Origin: an uncultured Pelagibacteraceae bacterium
Lineage (GTDB): Bacteria; Pseudomonadota; Alphaproteobacteria; Pelagibacterales; Pelagibacteraceae
Reading direction: 5' to 3'
NCBI GenBank assembly: GCA_902591755.1
Contig: CACJBX010000003.1
Span: forward strand, 1 to 64,000
DNA: 64,000 bases
Part shown: piece by piece, positions 38,593-50,270 of the stretch
Position numbering within the stretch: the stretch's first letter is position 1
How the letters are laid out: every line of letters starts with the position of its first letter
The notes under the pieces: generated by a model
The model's input: the letters and a program-made list of their open reading frames with translations, nothing else
Told to the model about the DNA's origin: nothing
Database searches by the model: none
Made by a program: the position numbers and the translations under genes

Positions 38593-39088
38593 AGTTTAAT
38601 TTAATTTCATTTAAGATTCTAATTTTATTGACTTTTTTTTTAGTAATTTCATACACGCTAGTAGTTTTGTAATTCTTGAATTTTGGACTCTTTAGTAAGT
38701 TTAGGCCTACACCAACCAACAAGTATTTAAGATTCTTGTAAAAAATTGTTTCCTGTAAAATTCCACAAATTTTATACTGTTTAAACAAAATATCGTTTGG
38801 TCTCTTAATTTTTAGATCGTGTTTTATATATTTTGATAAAACTTTTTTTATTATCAGGCAATTTTTATAATTAAACTTATTTAGATTTAGATTATTTGAA
38901 ATTGAAAAAAAAATAGTTATAAAAAGATTGCCCTTATAGGAAACCCATTTATTTCCATGCCTGCCTCTGCCAGAGCTTTGTACATCGCTAGTAACTATTC
39001 CATTTTTAATTCCTGACCTAATTTTCCTAATAGCAATATCATTAGTGCTTTTTACTTTTTTGTATTTAAAAATTTTTAACTTCATCAA
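38579..39088 (-). CDS. birA: Biotin--acetyl-CoA-carboxylase ligase, catalytic domain only
   Basis: Attaches biotin to the carboxyl carrier protein. Only 169 residues: there is no N-terminal DNA-binding domain (common in alphaproteobacteria) and the C-terminal SH3-like domain is also missing. The catalytic core is intact: STNDIA at 14-19, SSGRGRHGNKW at 38-48 (biotinyl-AMP loop), KIKRPNDILF near 93-102 and VGVGLNL at 125-131. The stop falls inside coaX (14-nt overlap), so a neighbouring open tail is not simply lost to one frameshift as far as I can see. It overlaps nuoN by 4 nt. Confidence 0.88.
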   Translation of the reverse strand: MMKLKIFKYKKVKSTNDIAIRKIRSGIKNGIVTSDVQSSGRGRHGNKWVSYKGNLFITIFFSISNNLNLNKFNYKNCLIIKKVLSKYIKHDLKIKRPNDILFKQYKICGILQETIFYKNLKYLLVGVGLNLLKSPKFKNYKTTSVYEITKKKVNKIRILNEIKLNYESI

Positions 39089-40500
39089 ATTAAAGTTATA
39101 TCTAAGACAAAATTGTTAATTAAATTCGGGTTTATGAAATAAATAAGAATAATTATTGATGAGATTACAAGTATCATTTTAAGACCAATGCTATGATTTA
39201 AGTCGTATTTTTCTTTTTGCTCATCAAAATACATAACCTTTATTAATCTTATATAATAAAAAGCTGCAATTACTGTTGAGAGCAAACCTACAATCGCTAA
39301 AAAATACATTGACTGTTCAATTACGGCTGTAAAAATATAAAACTTTGCAAAAAAACCAGCCAATGGAGGTATTCCTGCTAACGAGAATAAAATAATCATC
39401 AAAGAGAGCGATAATAAAGGATGATTTTTTGATAAACCTGAGAGATCTTCAACTTTATCGAAATATTGATTTTCTCTTTTGAGCATAAATAGACAACAGA
39501 AAAATGCTATATTCATTATTAGATATATAATTAAGTATATTATTGAATTTTGAATACCTTCGTTTGTCCCAACACTTAAACCAGCGAGCGCAAACCCCAT
39601 GTGGCTTATTGAACTATAAGCAATAAGTCTTTTCAATTTTTTTTGTCCAATCGCAGCTACGGCCCCAAATACCATTGAACCAATTGATAAAAAAATTATA
39701 ACTGCTTGCCATTGGTCAAACATTTCAAAGAAAGGACCATATAAAAAATTAATGAATACTGTTAATGCAGCAATCTTTGGAAGAATTGCAAATATCACAG
39801 TCACAGATGTAGGTGATCCATCATAAACATCTGGGGCCCACATATGAAAAGGTACTGCAGTAATCTTAAATGCTAATCCAACTAAAATAAATACTATTCC
39901 AAAAATAATACCATATTCAATTGACTCACTATTTTGATAAATTAAATCAAAGTTTGTTGAGCTAGAAAAACCATATATTAAAGAACATCCATATAGCAGT
40001 AATCCTGATGATAATGCGCTTAATATAAAATATTTTAAGCCTGACTCAGATGAAAGTATATTATCTCTTTTAAAGGCGGCAAGAACATATAAAGCTAAAG
40101 ATTGTAATTCTAGACCAACATAAAAAACTATTAGATCGTTAGAACTTACCATTACGAGCATACCAAGAATTGAAGATAAAATCAAAATTGGATACTCAAT
40201 TTTTAAAATATCATTTTGTTTGACATAATTTAGTGAACATAGCATTACAAGAAATGCTGAGATCAATATTACTGACTTAATTAAAGTTGTGAAATAGTCA
40301 ATTTTATAACTGTTATTAAATAAATCTATCGGGAATTGAGGATTTAAATTAATATTTATCGCAAGCCCGACCAGTAAAATTATACAAGTGAAATTATAAA
40401 TAAATAATTCACTTTTATTTTTAAATACACCGATTAGTAATAGAATAAGAATGGCTAATGATAAGAAGATTTCCGTCGATATATAAAAGAGATTAATCAT
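39085..40500 (-). CDS. nuoN: NADH-quinone oxidoreductase subunit N
   Basis: Antiporter-like proton-pumping subunit of complex I. 471 residues, about 14 membrane helices. Proton-translocation motifs are seen: YVGLELQSLALYVLAAF near 129 (Glu of TM5), FKITAVPFHMWAPDVYDGSP near 215, and KKLKRLIAYSSISHMGFAL near 290. Last nuo gene; it overlaps nuoM by 4 nt and birA by 4 nt. Confidence 0.96.
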   Translation of the reverse strand: MINLFYISTEIFLSLAILILLLIGVFKNKSELFIYNFTCIILLVGLAININLNPQFPIDLFNNSYKIDYFTTLIKSVILISAFLVMLCSLNYVKQNDILKIEYPILILSSILGMLVMVSSNDLIVFYVGLELQSLALYVLAAFKRDNILSSESGLKYFILSALSSGLLLYGCSLIYGFSSSTNFDLIYQNSESIEYGIIFGIVFILVGLAFKITAVPFHMWAPDVYDGSPTSVTVIFAILPKIAALTVFINFLYGPFFEMFDQWQAVIIFLSIGSMVFGAVAAIGQKKLKRLIAYSSISHMGFALAGLSVGTNEGIQNSIIYLIIYLIMNIAFFCCLFMLKRENQYFDKVEDLSGLSKNHPLLSLSLMIILFSLAGIPPLAGFFAKFYIFTAVIEQSMYFLAIVGLLSTVIAAFYYIRLIKVMYFDEQKEKYDLNHSIGLKMILVISSIIILIYFINPNLINNFVLDITLI

Positions 40501-41990
40501 TGATTTTGTAAATTATAATTCTTCAGTTTATCATTATATTCATTTAAAAAGTTCTCAACTGATACAGAATATGTATTTGAAAATGGATCCGGATAGAAGC
40601 CAAAAAAGATTATGCTCAATGCTAATAAAGTAAGTATAGATAACTCAACTTTGTTTAAATCAATTATTTTTAATAATTTTTGATTTGTTAACTCTCCAAA
40701 TACAACTCTTTTGTAAAGCCACAACATATATGCTGCGCCTAAAATTACACCCAAACTTGCTATTGCTGCCACTAAGAAACTTTTTTTAAATGTTCCCATT
40801 AAAATCAAAAATTCACCAATAAAACCAGTTGTTCCAGGTAGGCCCAAAGACCCTAGAGTAAATATCATTAATAAAATAGAATATTTTGGCATTACATTTA
40901 CCAAACCCCCATAATCATTGATACGTCTTGAATGGGTTCTGTCATAAACAACACCTACTGAGAAAAAGAGTGCAGCAGATACAATACCATGACTAATCAT
41001 TTGAAATATTCCTCCTTCAACACCTTGTTGAGTGAAAGTAAACAAACCTAATGTTACAAAACCCATGTGAGCTACAGATGAGTACGCAATTAATTTTTTC
41101 ATGTCGTCCTGCATTAAAGCAACTAACGAAGTATAAATAATTGCAATTAAACTTATAACAAAAATAAACGGAACAAAATATTCTGACGCAACAGGAAATA
41201 GTCCAATTGAAAATCTTATAAATCCATATCCTGCCATTTTAAGTAAGATAGCTGCTAATAAAACTGAACCTGCAGTTGGTGCTTCAACATGGGCGTCGGG
41301 CAGCCATGTATGTACTGGCCACATTGGTGTTTTTACTGCAAAAGATGAAAAGAATGCTAACCAAAGTAAGTTTTGGTATTTTGGATCAATGCCTAACTTA
41401 TAAAGTTCTTCTACATCGGTCGTGCCTGCTATCCAATAAATAGATATTACCGCTATTAACATTAAAACTGAGCCAAGAAGAGTAAATAAAAAAAACTTGA
41501 ATGCAGAATACACGCGTCTGTCTCCACCCCAAATACCAATGATTAAAAACATCGGTATTAAACCTCCCTCAAAAAATAAGTAGAAAATTACCAAATCTAA
41601 AGAGCAAAAAACTCCAATCATTAAGGTTTCCATTAATAAGATTGCTATTAAAAACTCTTTAAGTCTATTCTTTATAGATGAGTTAACTGACAAAATACAA
41701 AGTGGGGTTATGAAAGTAGTTAAAATTATAAATAATATTGAGATTCCATCTACTCCAACTTTGTAATTGATAAAATCTTTTATCCAGACTCTACTTTCTA
41801 CAAACTGAAATTCATAACTAGATTGATCAAAAATTAACCATAAGTAAATAGATATTAAAAAATTAATGATTGATACAAATAAAGAAACATACTTGATGCC
41901 GGTAATATTTTTTGAATTAATGAAAAAAAGAAATAGTGCTCCAATTGAAGGCAAAAGGATTAGTGAAGAAATAATTGGGAAATTCATCAT
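40497..41990 (-). CDS. nuoM: NADH-quinone oxidoreductase subunit M
   Basis: Antiporter-like proton-pumping membrane subunit of complex I. 497 residues. Typical segments: VGVDGISILFIILTTF near 79, FYLFFEGGLIPMFLIIGIWGG near 138 with the key Glu, KTPMWPVHTWLPDAHVEAPT near 220, and DMKKLIAYSSVAHMGFV near 296. It overlaps nuoL and nuoN by 4 nt each. Confidence 0.97.
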   Translation of the reverse strand: MMNFPIISSLILLPSIGALFLFFINSKNITGIKYVSLFVSIINFLISIYLWLIFDQSSYEFQFVESRVWIKDFINYKVGVDGISILFIILTTFITPLCILSVNSSIKNRLKEFLIAILLMETLMIGVFCSLDLVIFYLFFEGGLIPMFLIIGIWGGDRRVYSAFKFFLFTLLGSVLMLIAVISIYWIAGTTDVEELYKLGIDPKYQNLLWLAFFSSFAVKTPMWPVHTWLPDAHVEAPTAGSVLLAAILLKMAGYGFIRFSIGLFPVASEYFVPFIFVISLIAIIYTSLVALMQDDMKKLIAYSSVAHMGFVTLGLFTFTQQGVEGGIFQMISHGIVSAALFFSVGVVYDRTHSRRINDYGGLVNVMPKYSILLMIFTLGSLGLPGTTGFIGEFLILMGTFKKSFLVAAIASLGVILGAAYMLWLYKRVVFGELTNQKLLKIIDLNKVELSILTLLALSIIFFGFYPDPFSNTYSVSVENFLNEYNDKLKNYNLQNQ

Positions 41991-43900
41991 TTAATAATCA
42001 AGTAAGTCAGTATTAAAGAAAAGCCAATCAACATTATAAATGCATATTGATAAATAAAACCATTCTGAAATTTTACTGCTTTTATCGATAAGCCTTTAAT
42101 AAGATTTGAAATACCATCTGGCCCAAATCTATCTATTGTTAAACCATCAATCTTTTTCCAAAAAAATAGACCTAATTTTTTACAAGGTTCTACAAAAATA
42201 TAAGAATAAAGCTCATCAAAATACCATTTCTTTTTTAAAAAATTTATTAATGGATAATTAGTTTTTGTAAAATTTTCTAATATACTTTTGTCCTTCAAAA
42301 ATAAGTAGTAAGAAATCGGTATGCTTAAAGTAACTATAGTCGGGGTCAATAAAATAAACCACAGTGGAGGATGATCTTCACTCAATGGCTCTAAAAATTT
42401 AATAGACTCTCCCCAAAAATTAACACTACTTTGATTGCCTATTAATAAATCTTTGAAAAAGAAACCGGCAAAAATTGACCCTAAACCAAGAACTATAAGT
42501 GGCAAAATCATCACCGCCGGTGACTCATGAATTTTTTCGTATTTGACTTCTTGATTATTATAATTTCCATGAAAAGTTTTAAAAAATAATCTCCATGAGT
42601 AAATTGCTGTTAACATAGCCGTAACAATTCCAATACCAGCAGCATAAATACCAGTTACGTTTCCTCTTAAATACGCAAATTCAATAATTGCATCTTTAGA
42701 ATAAAAACCAGATAAAAAAGGGAAGCCAGTTAAAGCTAATGTGCCTACCAGCATTAAGGCATAAGTGTAAGGGATCTTTTTATATACCCCACCCATTTTT
42801 TCGATATCCTGTTCATCTTTGAAAGAGTGTATTACAGAACCAGCTCCTAAAAAAAGCAAAGCTTTAAAAAAAGCATGAGTAAATAGATGAAACATTGCAA
42901 CGTTGTATGCGCCTACACCAGTTGCAAAAAACATATATCCTAGCTGGCTACATGTTGAATAAGCAATTATCTTTTTAATATCGTTTTGGACTAATGCAAT
43001 TGTAGCAGCAAAAAAAGCTGTACTCATTCCAATAATAGTAATTATATTGAGTGCTAATTCTGAATATTCATAAATAGGAGAACATCTTACAACTAAAAAA
43101 ACACCTGCGGTAACCATTGTTGCAGCATGGATTAATGCTGATACAGGTGTTGGTCCTTCCATTGCATCGGGTAACCAAGTGTGTAAAAAAATCTGAGCTG
43201 ATTTTCCCATTGCACCTATAAATAGCAATATACAAATTAAATCTATTGATTTTAATTCAAAACCAAGAAAATTTATATTTTTTGCATTCAAAGTTTGAAT
43301 TTGATTGAATACCTCATCGTAGTTAACTGTTCCAAAATAATAAAAAATTAAAAAAATACCAAGAGCAAAACCAAAATCTCCAACTCTATTAACTACAAAA
43401 GCTTTGATGGCGGCCGCATTTGCAGCTTTTTTTTTAAACCAAAAACCAATTAAGAAATACGAACAAAGACCTACTCCTTCCCATCCAAAGAATAATTGTA
43501 AAAAATTGTCTGAAGTAACCAACACTAACATTGCAAATGTAAATAAAGATAAATAAGACATAAACCTAGGTTTATGAGGATCGTGAGACATATAACCAAT
43601 TGAGTAGATATGAACCAACGCTGAAACGAGCGTTACCACAACCATCATGAGTGAGGATAGTGCATCTACTTTTATGGACCAATTTACATTTAAAGTACCA
43701 GAGTTAATCCAGCTAGAAATTAATAAATTATTTGAGTATCCATAATTTAATACTTTTAAAAATACTATAATTGAAAGGATAGAAGAAATGCTGACAAAAA
43801 GACTTGTCATAAATTGAGAATATCTTTGGTCAAATCTATTACCAAAAAAACCCGCAATAAATGCGCCAAGCAATGGTAAAAAAACTATGAAATATTCCAT
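41987..43900 (-). CDS. nuoL: NADH-quinone oxidoreductase subunit L
   Basis: Distal proton-pumping subunit of complex I with the long lateral helix at its C-terminus. 637 residues. Motifs include KVDALSSLMMVVVTLVSALVHIYS in part near 57, FFGWEGVGLCSYFLIGFW near 137, SAQIFLHTWLPDAMEGPTPVSALIHAATMVTAG in part near 237, and DIKKIIAYSTCSQLGYMF near 307. It lies 1 nt after nuoK and overlaps nuoM by 4 nt. Confidence 0.97.
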   Translation of the reverse strand: MEYFIVFLPLLGAFIAGFFGNRFDQRYSQFMTSLFVSISSILSIIVFLKVLNYGYSNNLLISSWINSGTLNVNWSIKVDALSSLMMVVVTLVSALVHIYSIGYMSHDPHKPRFMSYLSLFTFAMLVLVTSDNFLQLFFGWEGVGLCSYFLIGFWFKKKAANAAAIKAFVVNRVGDFGFALGIFLIFYYFGTVNYDEVFNQIQTLNAKNINFLGFELKSIDLICILLFIGAMGKSAQIFLHTWLPDAMEGPTPVSALIHAATMVTAGVFLVVRCSPIYEYSELALNIITIIGMSTAFFAATIALVQNDIKKIIAYSTCSQLGYMFFATGVGAYNVAMFHLFTHAFFKALLFLGAGSVIHSFKDEQDIEKMGGVYKKIPYTYALMLVGTLALTGFPFLSGFYSKDAIIEFAYLRGNVTGIYAAGIGIVTAMLTAIYSWRLFFKTFHGNYNNQEVKYEKIHESPAVMILPLIVLGLGSIFAGFFFKDLLIGNQSSVNFWGESIKFLEPLSEDHPPLWFILLTPTIVTLSIPISYYLFLKDKSILENFTKTNYPLINFLKKKWYFDELYSYIFVEPCKKLGLFFWKKIDGLTIDRFGPDGISNLIKGLSIKAVKFQNGFIYQYAFIMLIGFSLILTYLIIK

Positions 43901-43901
43901 A

Positions 43902-44213
43902 TTAACCTTTTAGATTTTCAATCTCTTCGACTCTTATTGTTCCTGCATTACGATAATAAACCACTATTATTGCTAAACCGATAGCTGCCTCTGCTGCTGC
44001 AACAGTCAAAATAAATAAAGTAAATATCTGGCCAGATAAGTCTTGAAGAAATATTGAGAAAGATACTAGATTGATATTAACTGCTAACAATATTAATTCT
44101 ATACTCATTAAAATAACAATTACATTTTTTCTATTTAAGAATATTCCGATTACACCAATAGTAAAAATGATTGCGCCTAATGTTAGATAATGCCCAAGGG
44201 AAACTTCAAACAT
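43902..44213 (-). CDS. nuoK: NADH-quinone oxidoreductase subunit K
   Basis: Small membrane subunit of complex I, 103 residues, three helices. [15 protein letters not shown] near 36-50 contains the conserved Glu of helix II, and [19 protein letters not shown] near 71 contains that of helix III. It overlaps nuoJ by 8 nt. Confidence 0.97.
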   Translation of the reverse strand: MFEVSLGHYLTLGAIIFTIGVIGIFLNRKNVIVILMSIELILLAVNINLVSFSIFLQDLSGQIFTLFILTVAAAEAAIGLAIIVVYYRNAGTIRVEEIENLKG

Positions 44214-44838
44214 CTATTTTAACTCCCTCATTTGATTTAACTTCTACTAGCTCAACACCTTGATTTTTTTCTCTAGATATTTGGCTAAAATAATTTTGTC
44301 TTTTGACCCCTTCTCTTTTCCTAAATGTGAGAACGATTGCTCCAATCATGGCTACGAGTAATATCATCCCTGAAATTTGAAATAGATGAATATATTCTGT
44401 ATATAATACACTTCCAATGGTATGAGTATTTGTAGAATTTGAAATCAAACTATCAGAAAAGTTTTTGATAATATCAGGTTTGTATTTCCATCCTCCAATT
44501 ACGATTATCAATTCAAAAAAAATAATCAAACTTACAATTAGTCCTACAGGTATATGAGTGCTTGTTTCACTTGATTTGAACCATTGATTTTTTTGCTGAG
44601 CAACGTTCAGCATCATTACGACAAATAGAAATAAAACTGCAACTGCCCCAACATAAACAATCAACATTATCATTCCTAAAAATTCTGCACCTATCATAAT
44701 AAAAAGGCATGATATTGATATGAAATCCAATATTAAAAAAAAAACAGAATGAACAGTATTCTTGGACACAGTTACCATTATCGCAGAAACTATTGCAATA
44801 AATGAAAAAAAATAAAAAAATATAGCGTGTGCTAACAT
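44206..44838 (-). CDS. nuoJ: NADH-quinone oxidoreductase subunit J
   Basis: Membrane subunit of complex I, 210 residues with five helices. The conserved TM3 segment [22 protein letters not shown] (given here by its keys [14 protein letters not shown], about 61-74) is intact. It has a polar C-terminal tail of about 35 residues after the last helix (ending in [10 protein letters not shown]). A 6-nt gap separates it from nuoI, the largest gap in the 22-gene run. Confidence 0.95.
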   Translation of the reverse strand: MLAHAIFFYFFSFIAIVSAIMVTVSKNTVHSVFFLILDFISISCLFIMIGAEFLGMIMLIVYVGAVAVLFLFVVMMLNVAQQKNQWFKSSETSTHIPVGLIVSLIIFFELIIVIGGWKYKPDIIKNFSDSLISNSTNTHTIGSVLYTEYIHLFQISGMILLVAMIGAIVLTFRKREGVKRQNYFSQISREKNQGVELVEVKSNEGVKIDV

Positions 44839-44844
44839 TTACTA

Positions 44845-45330
44845 TTATCTATACGGGTTGTCAGCTTTTATATTTGCAGCTAAAACATTCTCCCATCTAT
44901 CTCCATTTTCTAAAAGCTTTTCTTTATTGTAGTAAAGTTCTTCCCTAGTATGTGTCGCAAATTCAAAGTTAGGACCTTGCACTATAGCATCAACCGGACA
45001 CGACTCTTCACACAAACCACAATAGATACATTTTAGCATATCAATATCATATCTAGTTGTTTTTCTACTTCCGTCTTCTCTAGCTGTAGACTCTATTGTT
45101 ATTGCTTGAGCTGGACAAACAGCTTCACAAAGTTTACATGCTATACATCTTTCCTCGCCGTTTGGATATCTTCTTAAAGCGTGCTCTCCTCTATATCGTG
45201 GTGAAATCTTGCCTTTTTCAAAGGGATAATTAATAGTTTTTTTTGGTTTAAATGACTCTTTAATTGCTATCAATAAGCCTGTTAAAAAATCAATTAAAAA
45301 TACTGTTTTAAATATTCGAATTATATTCAT
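44845..45330 (-). CDS. nuoI: NADH-quinone oxidoreductase subunit I
   Basis: Carries clusters N6a and N6b in the connecting arm of complex I. 161 residues with two 4Fe-4S motifs: [16 protein letters not shown] near 62-77 and [16 protein letters not shown] near 101-116. The N-terminal amphipathic helix and [16 protein letters not shown] segment are typical of the alphaproteobacterial/mitochondrial (TYKY) form. Lies 3 nt after nuoH. Confidence 0.97.
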   Translation of the reverse strand: MNIIRIFKTVFLIDFLTGLLIAIKESFKPKKTINYPFEKGKISPRYRGEHALRRYPNGEERCIACKLCEAVCPAQAITIESTAREDGSRKTTRYDIDMLKCIYCGLCEESCPVDAIVQGPNFEFATHTREELYYNKEKLLENGDRWENVLAANIKADNPYR

Positions 45331-45333
45331 AGT

Positions 45334-46332
45334 TTAATATACAGGTAATAAGTCAAAATATAATAAATAACCAGAAGTTAATACCACCCAAATTAAAGAG
45401 AAAGGCAGGAAAACCTTCCATCCGAGCCTCATAAGTTGATCGTATCTATATCTTGGCACAATAGCTTTTATAAGTGCGAACAAAACAAACAAAAATAAAA
45501 TTTTTAATATTAGCCACACCGGTGGAGGTACTATATCAAACAATGGGATATCCATTGGCGCTAACCAGCCTCCAAGAAAAAGAATTGACCCAAGTGCACA
45601 CATTAGCAAAATATTTGCATATTCGCCCAACCAAAACATTGCATACATCATGCCGCTATACTCGGTTTGATAACCCGCAACTAATTCAGCCTCTGCTTCA
45701 GGTAAATCAAATGGTGGTCTATTTGTCTCTGCAAGCGATGAAATAAAGAAAATCACAAACATTGGAAATAAAGGAATTACAAACCAAATTTTCTCTTGAG
45801 CTAAAACTATATCTTTTAAGTTTAACGAACCAACGCACAATAAAACATTTATGATTATTACTCCGATAGAAACTTCATAAGAGACCATTTGTGCAGCAGA
45901 TCTTATTGAGCCTAAAAATGGATACTTTGAATTTGAGGCCCAGCCGCCCATTATTATTCCATAAACGCCCAAAGATGAAATTGCAAATATATAAAGGATA
46001 CCAACATTTATGTCAGCCAAAACATAATCTTCACTAAAAGGAATTACTGCCCATGCAATAAGGGCTAAAGTCATCGTAACTATTGGGGCTAAAATAAATA
46101 TAATTTTATTCGAACTTGCAGGTATTATAATTTCTTTGAAAATGTATTTAAGCGCATCTGCCAAAGTTTGAAATAAACCGAAAGGACCTACTACATTTGG
46201 CCCTCTTCTTTTTTGAACAAAAGCCCAAATTCTTCTATCAAGCCACACAATCATTGCTACTGATACAAGAACAGGAATTAAAACATAAAGTATTTTGTAA
46301 ATTTCAGAAAATAATAAAACTATGTATTCCAT
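45334..46332 (-). CDS. nuoH: NADH-quinone oxidoreductase subunit H
   Basis: Membrane subunit that shapes the quinone-binding chamber of complex I. 332 residues, eight helices. [26 protein letters not shown] appears in part near 42 ([14 protein letters not shown]), and [21 protein letters not shown] in part near 201 ([13 protein letters not shown]), the loops lining the quinone site. It directly abuts nuoG with no spacing. Confidence 0.97.
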   Translation of the reverse strand: MEYIVLLFSEIYKILYVLIPVLVSVAMIVWLDRRIWAFVQKRRGPNVVGPFGLFQTLADALKYIFKEIIIPASSNKIIFILAPIVTMTLALIAWAVIPFSEDYVLADINVGILYIFAISSLGVYGIIMGGWASNSKYPFLGSIRSAAQMVSYEVSIGVIIINVLLCVGSLNLKDIVLAQEKIWFVIPLFPMFVIFFISSLAETNRPPFDLPEAEAELVAGYQTEYSGMMYAMFWLGEYANILLMCALGSILFLGGWLAPMDIPLFDIVPPPVWLILKILFLFVLFALIKAIVPRYRYDQLMRLGWKVFLPFSLIWVVLTSGYLLYFDLLPVY

Positions 46333-48345
46333 TTAACCGTCAGTTCCAGTTTTCAAAGAAACAAGTTTTAAATTTCTGCATTCTGCCATGGTCTTCGAAG
46401 ATCTTGCTATAACGTTAGTAAAATAATAATCAATTTTATCGACGAAAATTTCTTCTTTTATGAAATCATTTTTAACTGTTGCATCGTTTTTTTTTGTTTT
46501 TTGATTAAGATAATTTAAAAGATTATCTATAAGTTCTTGTTTATTTATATAAAGACTTTTACCCTTAAGTTTCTTTGACACTTCGTTAACAATTTCCCAA
46601 TCTTCCTTTGCCTCACCAGGTGGATAGGAAGCCTTAAAAGCTAATTGTAAGTTACCTTCAAGATTAGTGTAATATCCATCTTGCTCTGTATATGCCGCAC
46701 TAGGCAATATTAGATCTGCCATTTCAGCTCCTCTGTCACCATGAGTTCCTATATAGACAATAAATTCATTTTTCTTTTTGATATTCAAATTATCCTGACC
46801 AAATAAGAAAACTAATTCAAATTGATTTGATAACACATTATCTATAGTTTCGTTGTCTAAAATATCCAAATCATATGCACCAACAGTTGATGCATTATTA
46901 GAAAGGACGCTTAAAGCATTCCAGTCATCGTTTATTTTATTATTTTCTGATAAAAATTTTTTCATTCCCTCAAATAAGTACCCTGAGGAGTTAAGTTTAA
47001 GAGCTGATTGTCCAAAAATAACAATAGGATTTTTTGCAGAAATTATTTTTTTTGAGACTTCGTGTTCATTTAAAACTATTTTTTTTAACTCATCAGTGTT
47101 GCTTGATATTACTTTATATGGATATGTTAAATCTCCAACATCATTCAAAGAATAAATTTCCATATTATTCTTTAAATAACTTTTTCGTATTCTTGAGTTC
47201 AAAATTGTTGCTTCATGACGTGGGTTAGTCCCAACCAAAAGAATAAAATCTGATTTTTCTATATTTGAAATTTGGGTATTAAAAATATAATTGGTTCGTG
47301 AACTATTGTTTACATAAGTTTTTACAGGTCTTGAGTCCAAGTTTTTACAGTTCAAAATTTTATTAAAAAGCTCTTTAATAGAAAATAGAGTTTCCATGTT
47401 CGTAAGATCACCTGTTATACATCCGATTTTATCGGGATTTGTGGTTTTAATTTTATCAGTTAAGATGCCATAAGCATCTTCCCATGAAATTTTTTTAAAG
47501 CTATCATTAGATCTTATATAAGGAGTATCAAGTCTTTGATATTTTAAGCCATCGCATGCATAACGAGTTTTATCTGATATCCACTCCTCATTAATGTTTT
47601 CGTTAATTTTTGGGAGTATACGCTTTACTTCCCAACCATATGTATCAATTCTTATATTTGAACCGACTGCGTCCATAACATCTATCGACTCTGTTTTTTT
47701 TAATTCCCATGGTCTAGCTTCAAAAACGTATGGCTTCGATGTTAATGCACCGACTGGACACAAATCAATGACATTGCCTGAGAGCTCTGACTCCATAGAT
47801 TTTTCCAAATATGTAGTTATTTGAGTATCTTCTCCTCTACCAATTGCTCCAATTTCCGAAACACCTGCGACCTCGGTTGCAAATCTAATGCACCTTGTAC
47901 AGTGAATACATCTTGTCATTTGAGTTTTGATTAAAGGACCCATATATTTTTCAGGAACAAATCTTTTATTTTCCTTAAATCTTGATTTATCAATTCCATA
48001 AAACATTGATTGATCTTGTAAATCGCATTCACCTCCTTGATCGCAAACTGGACAATCGAGTGGGTGATTTGCTAATAAAAATTCCATAACACCTTTTCTA
48101 GCTTTTTCAACAAACGCTGTATTTGTTTTAATATTCATTCCATCCGCTACAGGCATTGCACAAGACGCAACAGGTTTTGGAGATTTCTCAATTTCAACTA
48201 GACACATTCTACAGTTTCCTGCTATTGAAAGTTTTTCATGATAACAAAATCTTGGTATTTCAGCCCCTGCTTGTTCGCATGCCTGTAAAACTGTTAGGCC
48301 GTCTTCTACTTCTAATTCGTTATTGTTAACTTTTATTTTGGGCAT
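46333..48345 (-). CDS. nuoG: NADH-quinone oxidoreductase subunit G
   Basis: Large iron-sulfur subunit of the peripheral arm of complex I. 670 residues. N-terminal 2Fe-2S ferredoxin domain with CxxxxGxCRMC-type pattern ([13 protein letters not shown] near 41-53 and earlier Cys in RFCYHEK), [17 protein letters not shown] near 94 and the 4Fe-4S motif [16 protein letters not shown] near 143, then a molybdopterin-oxidoreductase-like domain without obvious cofactor function. It overlaps nuoF by 20 nt and abuts nuoH. Confidence 0.96.
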   Translation of the reverse strand: MPKIKVNNNELEVEDGLTVLQACEQAGAEIPRFCYHEKLSIAGNCRMCLVEIEKSPKPVASCAMPVADGMNIKTNTAFVEKARKGVMEFLLANHPLDCPVCDQGGECDLQDQSMFYGIDKSRFKENKRFVPEKYMGPLIKTQMTRCIHCTRCIRFATEVAGVSEIGAIGRGEDTQITTYLEKSMESELSGNVIDLCPVGALTSKPYVFEARPWELKKTESIDVMDAVGSNIRIDTYGWEVKRILPKINENINEEWISDKTRYACDGLKYQRLDTPYIRSNDSFKKISWEDAYGILTDKIKTTNPDKIGCITGDLTNMETLFSIKELFNKILNCKNLDSRPVKTYVNNSSRTNYIFNTQISNIEKSDFILLVGTNPRHEATILNSRIRKSYLKNNMEIYSLNDVGDLTYPYKVISSNTDELKKIVLNEHEVSKKIISAKNPIVIFGQSALKLNSSGYLFEGMKKFLSENNKINDDWNALSVLSNNASTVGAYDLDILDNETIDNVLSNQFELVFLFGQDNLNIKKKNEFIVYIGTHGDRGAEMADLILPSAAYTEQDGYYTNLEGNLQLAFKASYPPGEAKEDWEIVNEVSKKLKGKSLYINKQELIDNLLNYLNQKTKKNDATVKNDFIKEEIFVDKIDYYFTNVIARSSKTMAECRNLKLVSLKTGTDG

Positions 48346-49669
48346 TATCTTTCTCTAATAAGTGTTGGTCTACAAGGTATGGGATATCTTTATTTGATTT
48401 AATTAATGGATCAAAATTATTTCTTTTTATTATTTCTTTTTTGAAATTTCTCAAAAGACCTTGTACTGGCCAAGCTGAACCTTCACCGAAAGCACAAATA
48501 GTATGACCTTCTATTTGTTTTGTAACATCAAATAACATTTCAACTTCTTCTCTCGATGCTTCGCCTTTAGCCATTCTCTCTAAAATTCTCCACATCCAGC
48601 CTGAACCTTCTCTACAAGGAGTACACTGACCACAACTTTCATGTTTATAGAATCGAGCGATTCTTGCAAAACATTTAATAATATCTTGATCTTTATTTAT
48701 AACGACTATTCCTGCGGTCCCTAAACCACTTTTATTTTCTACTAATGAATCAAAATCCATAGTTATCTTTTCTGAAATCTCTTTATTTAACAATGGCATG
48801 GAAGAACCACCAGGTATGACTGCTTGTAAATTTTCCCATCCACCTACTACCCCGCCAGCATGATTATCAATTAAATCTTTCAAAGGAACTCCCATTTCCT
48901 CTTCTACATTACAAGGTTTGTTTACATTTCCAGAAATACAAAAAATTTTAGTACCAGTATTTTTTGGTTTGCCTAATGATGCAAACCATTTTGAGCCTTT
49001 TCTTAAAATTGTAGGAACAACCGAAACAGTTTCAACATTATTAACTATAGTTGGACAACCATATAATCCAACTAGCGCAGGAAAAGGTGGTTTTAATCTT
49101 GGTTGACCTTTATTACCTTCAATACTTTCAAGTAAAGCTGTTTCTTCGCCACAAATATATGCTCCAGCTCCGTAATGAATATAAATATCTAAATCCCAAC
49201 CAGTTCCAGAAGCATTTTTACCAATTAAATTATTTTTATAAGCCTCATCAATAGCTTTTTGTAGTTCTATACCTTCGTTGTAATATTCACCTCTTAAGTA
49301 AATATAACATTTATGTGAATTGACAGCATAAGCTGCTATCAAACAACCTTCTAAAAGTTTGTGAGGCTCAAATCTTAAAATATCCCTATCCTTACAAGTT
49401 CCAGGTTCAGACTCATCTGCATTAATAACAAGATAGTGAGGCCTTGATCCAACTTCCTTAGGTGCAAATGACCATTTTAAACCTGTTGGGAAACCTGCGC
49501 CACCTCTTCCTCTTAATTCTGATTTTTTAATTTCATCAATAATCCAATCTCTACCTTTTTCACATAAATCTTTAGTATTTATCCAATCGCCTCTTTTTTT
49601 TGAGGAGTTTAAGTCAGCTCCTAAATCATTATACAGGTTTTTAAATATTCTATCTTCGTCTTTAAGCAT
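48326..49669 (-). CDS. nuoF: NADH-quinone oxidoreductase subunit F
   Basis: NADH-binding flavoprotein of complex I with FMN and a 4Fe-4S cluster. 447 residues, slightly long. [19 protein letters not shown] near 51 (nucleotide loop), [16 protein letters not shown] near 86, [19 protein letters not shown] near 168 and the cluster motif [15 protein letters not shown] near 343. It overlaps nuoE by 8 nt and nuoG by 20 nt. Confidence 0.97.
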   Translation of the reverse strand: MLKDEDRIFKNLYNDLGADLNSSKKRGDWINTKDLCEKGRDWIIDEIKKSELRGRGGAGFPTGLKWSFAPKEVGSRPHYLVINADESEPGTCKDRDILRFEPHKLLEGCLIAAYAVNSHKCYIYLRGEYYNEGIELQKAIDEAYKNNLIGKNASGTGWDLDIYIHYGAGAYICGEETALLESIEGNKGQPRLKPPFPALVGLYGCPTIVNNVETVSVVPTILRKGSKWFASLGKPKNTGTKIFCISGNVNKPCNVEEEMGVPLKDLIDNHAGGVVGGWENLQAVIPGGSSMPLLNKEISEKITMDFDSLVENKSGLGTAGIVVINKDQDIIKCFARIARFYKHESCGQCTPCREGSGWMWRILERMAKGEASREEVEMLFDVTKQIEGHTICAFGEGSAWPVQGLLRNFKKEIIKRNNFDPLIKSNKDIPYLVDQHLLEKDNAQNKS

Positions 49670-50270
49670 TTTTTAAATCCAATAATGTTTTTCTGTTATT
49701 TTCAGGCTCTGAGTTAATCCTCCCTCTATAGGAGCCTGGTTTTGGTTTTTTACCCATTAGCACTTCATCGATAATTTTTTCACTTTGTTTAATATCTAAA
49801 TCCTCATAATAATCATTATTTATTTGCATCATTGGAGCGTTTATACAGGCGCCAAGGCATTCTACCTCTGTCCAAGAACAATTACCATTTTCCGATAATA
49901 CATTTTCTTTTTCAGATATTTTTTTTTTACATATATCTACAATCTTATATGCCCCTCTGATCATACATGGAGTTGTGGTGCAAATTTGGACATGAAAATT
50001 TCCTACAGGTGAAAGATTATACATTGAGTAAAAAGTGGCTACTTCGTAGACTTTTATATAAGGCATATTTAAAAACTTAGCGATATATTTAATTGCCGAT
50101 AAAGGTATCCAGTTATTGTTTTGCCTTTGAGCTATATAAAGTAAAGCCATAACAGCACTTCTCTCTTTTCCCTTCGGATAATTTGATAAGATTTTTTTTG
50201 CAGCTTCTAAACTTTGTTGATTAAATTCAAACTTTTCAGGTTGCTCTTTTGAAATTTTTTTTAAACTCAT
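49662..50270 (-). CDS. nuoE: NADH-quinone oxidoreductase subunit E
   Basis: Thioredoxin-fold subunit of complex I with one 2Fe-2S cluster. 202 residues. Cys ligands are in [14 protein letters not shown] near 95-108 and [14 protein letters not shown] near 137-150. N-terminal helix bundle includes [20 protein letters not shown] in part. It overlaps nuoD by 4 nt and nuoF by 8 nt. Confidence 0.96.
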   Translation of the reverse strand: MSLKKISKEQPEKFEFNQQSLEAAKKILSNYPKGKERSAVMALLYIAQRQNNNWIPLSAIKYIAKFLNMPYIKVYEVATFYSMYNLSPVGNFHVQICTTTPCMIRGAYKIVDICKKKISEKENVLSENGNCSWTEVECLGACINAPMMQINNDYYEDLDIKQSEKIIDEVLMGKKPKPGSYRGRINSEPENNRKTLLDLKNA

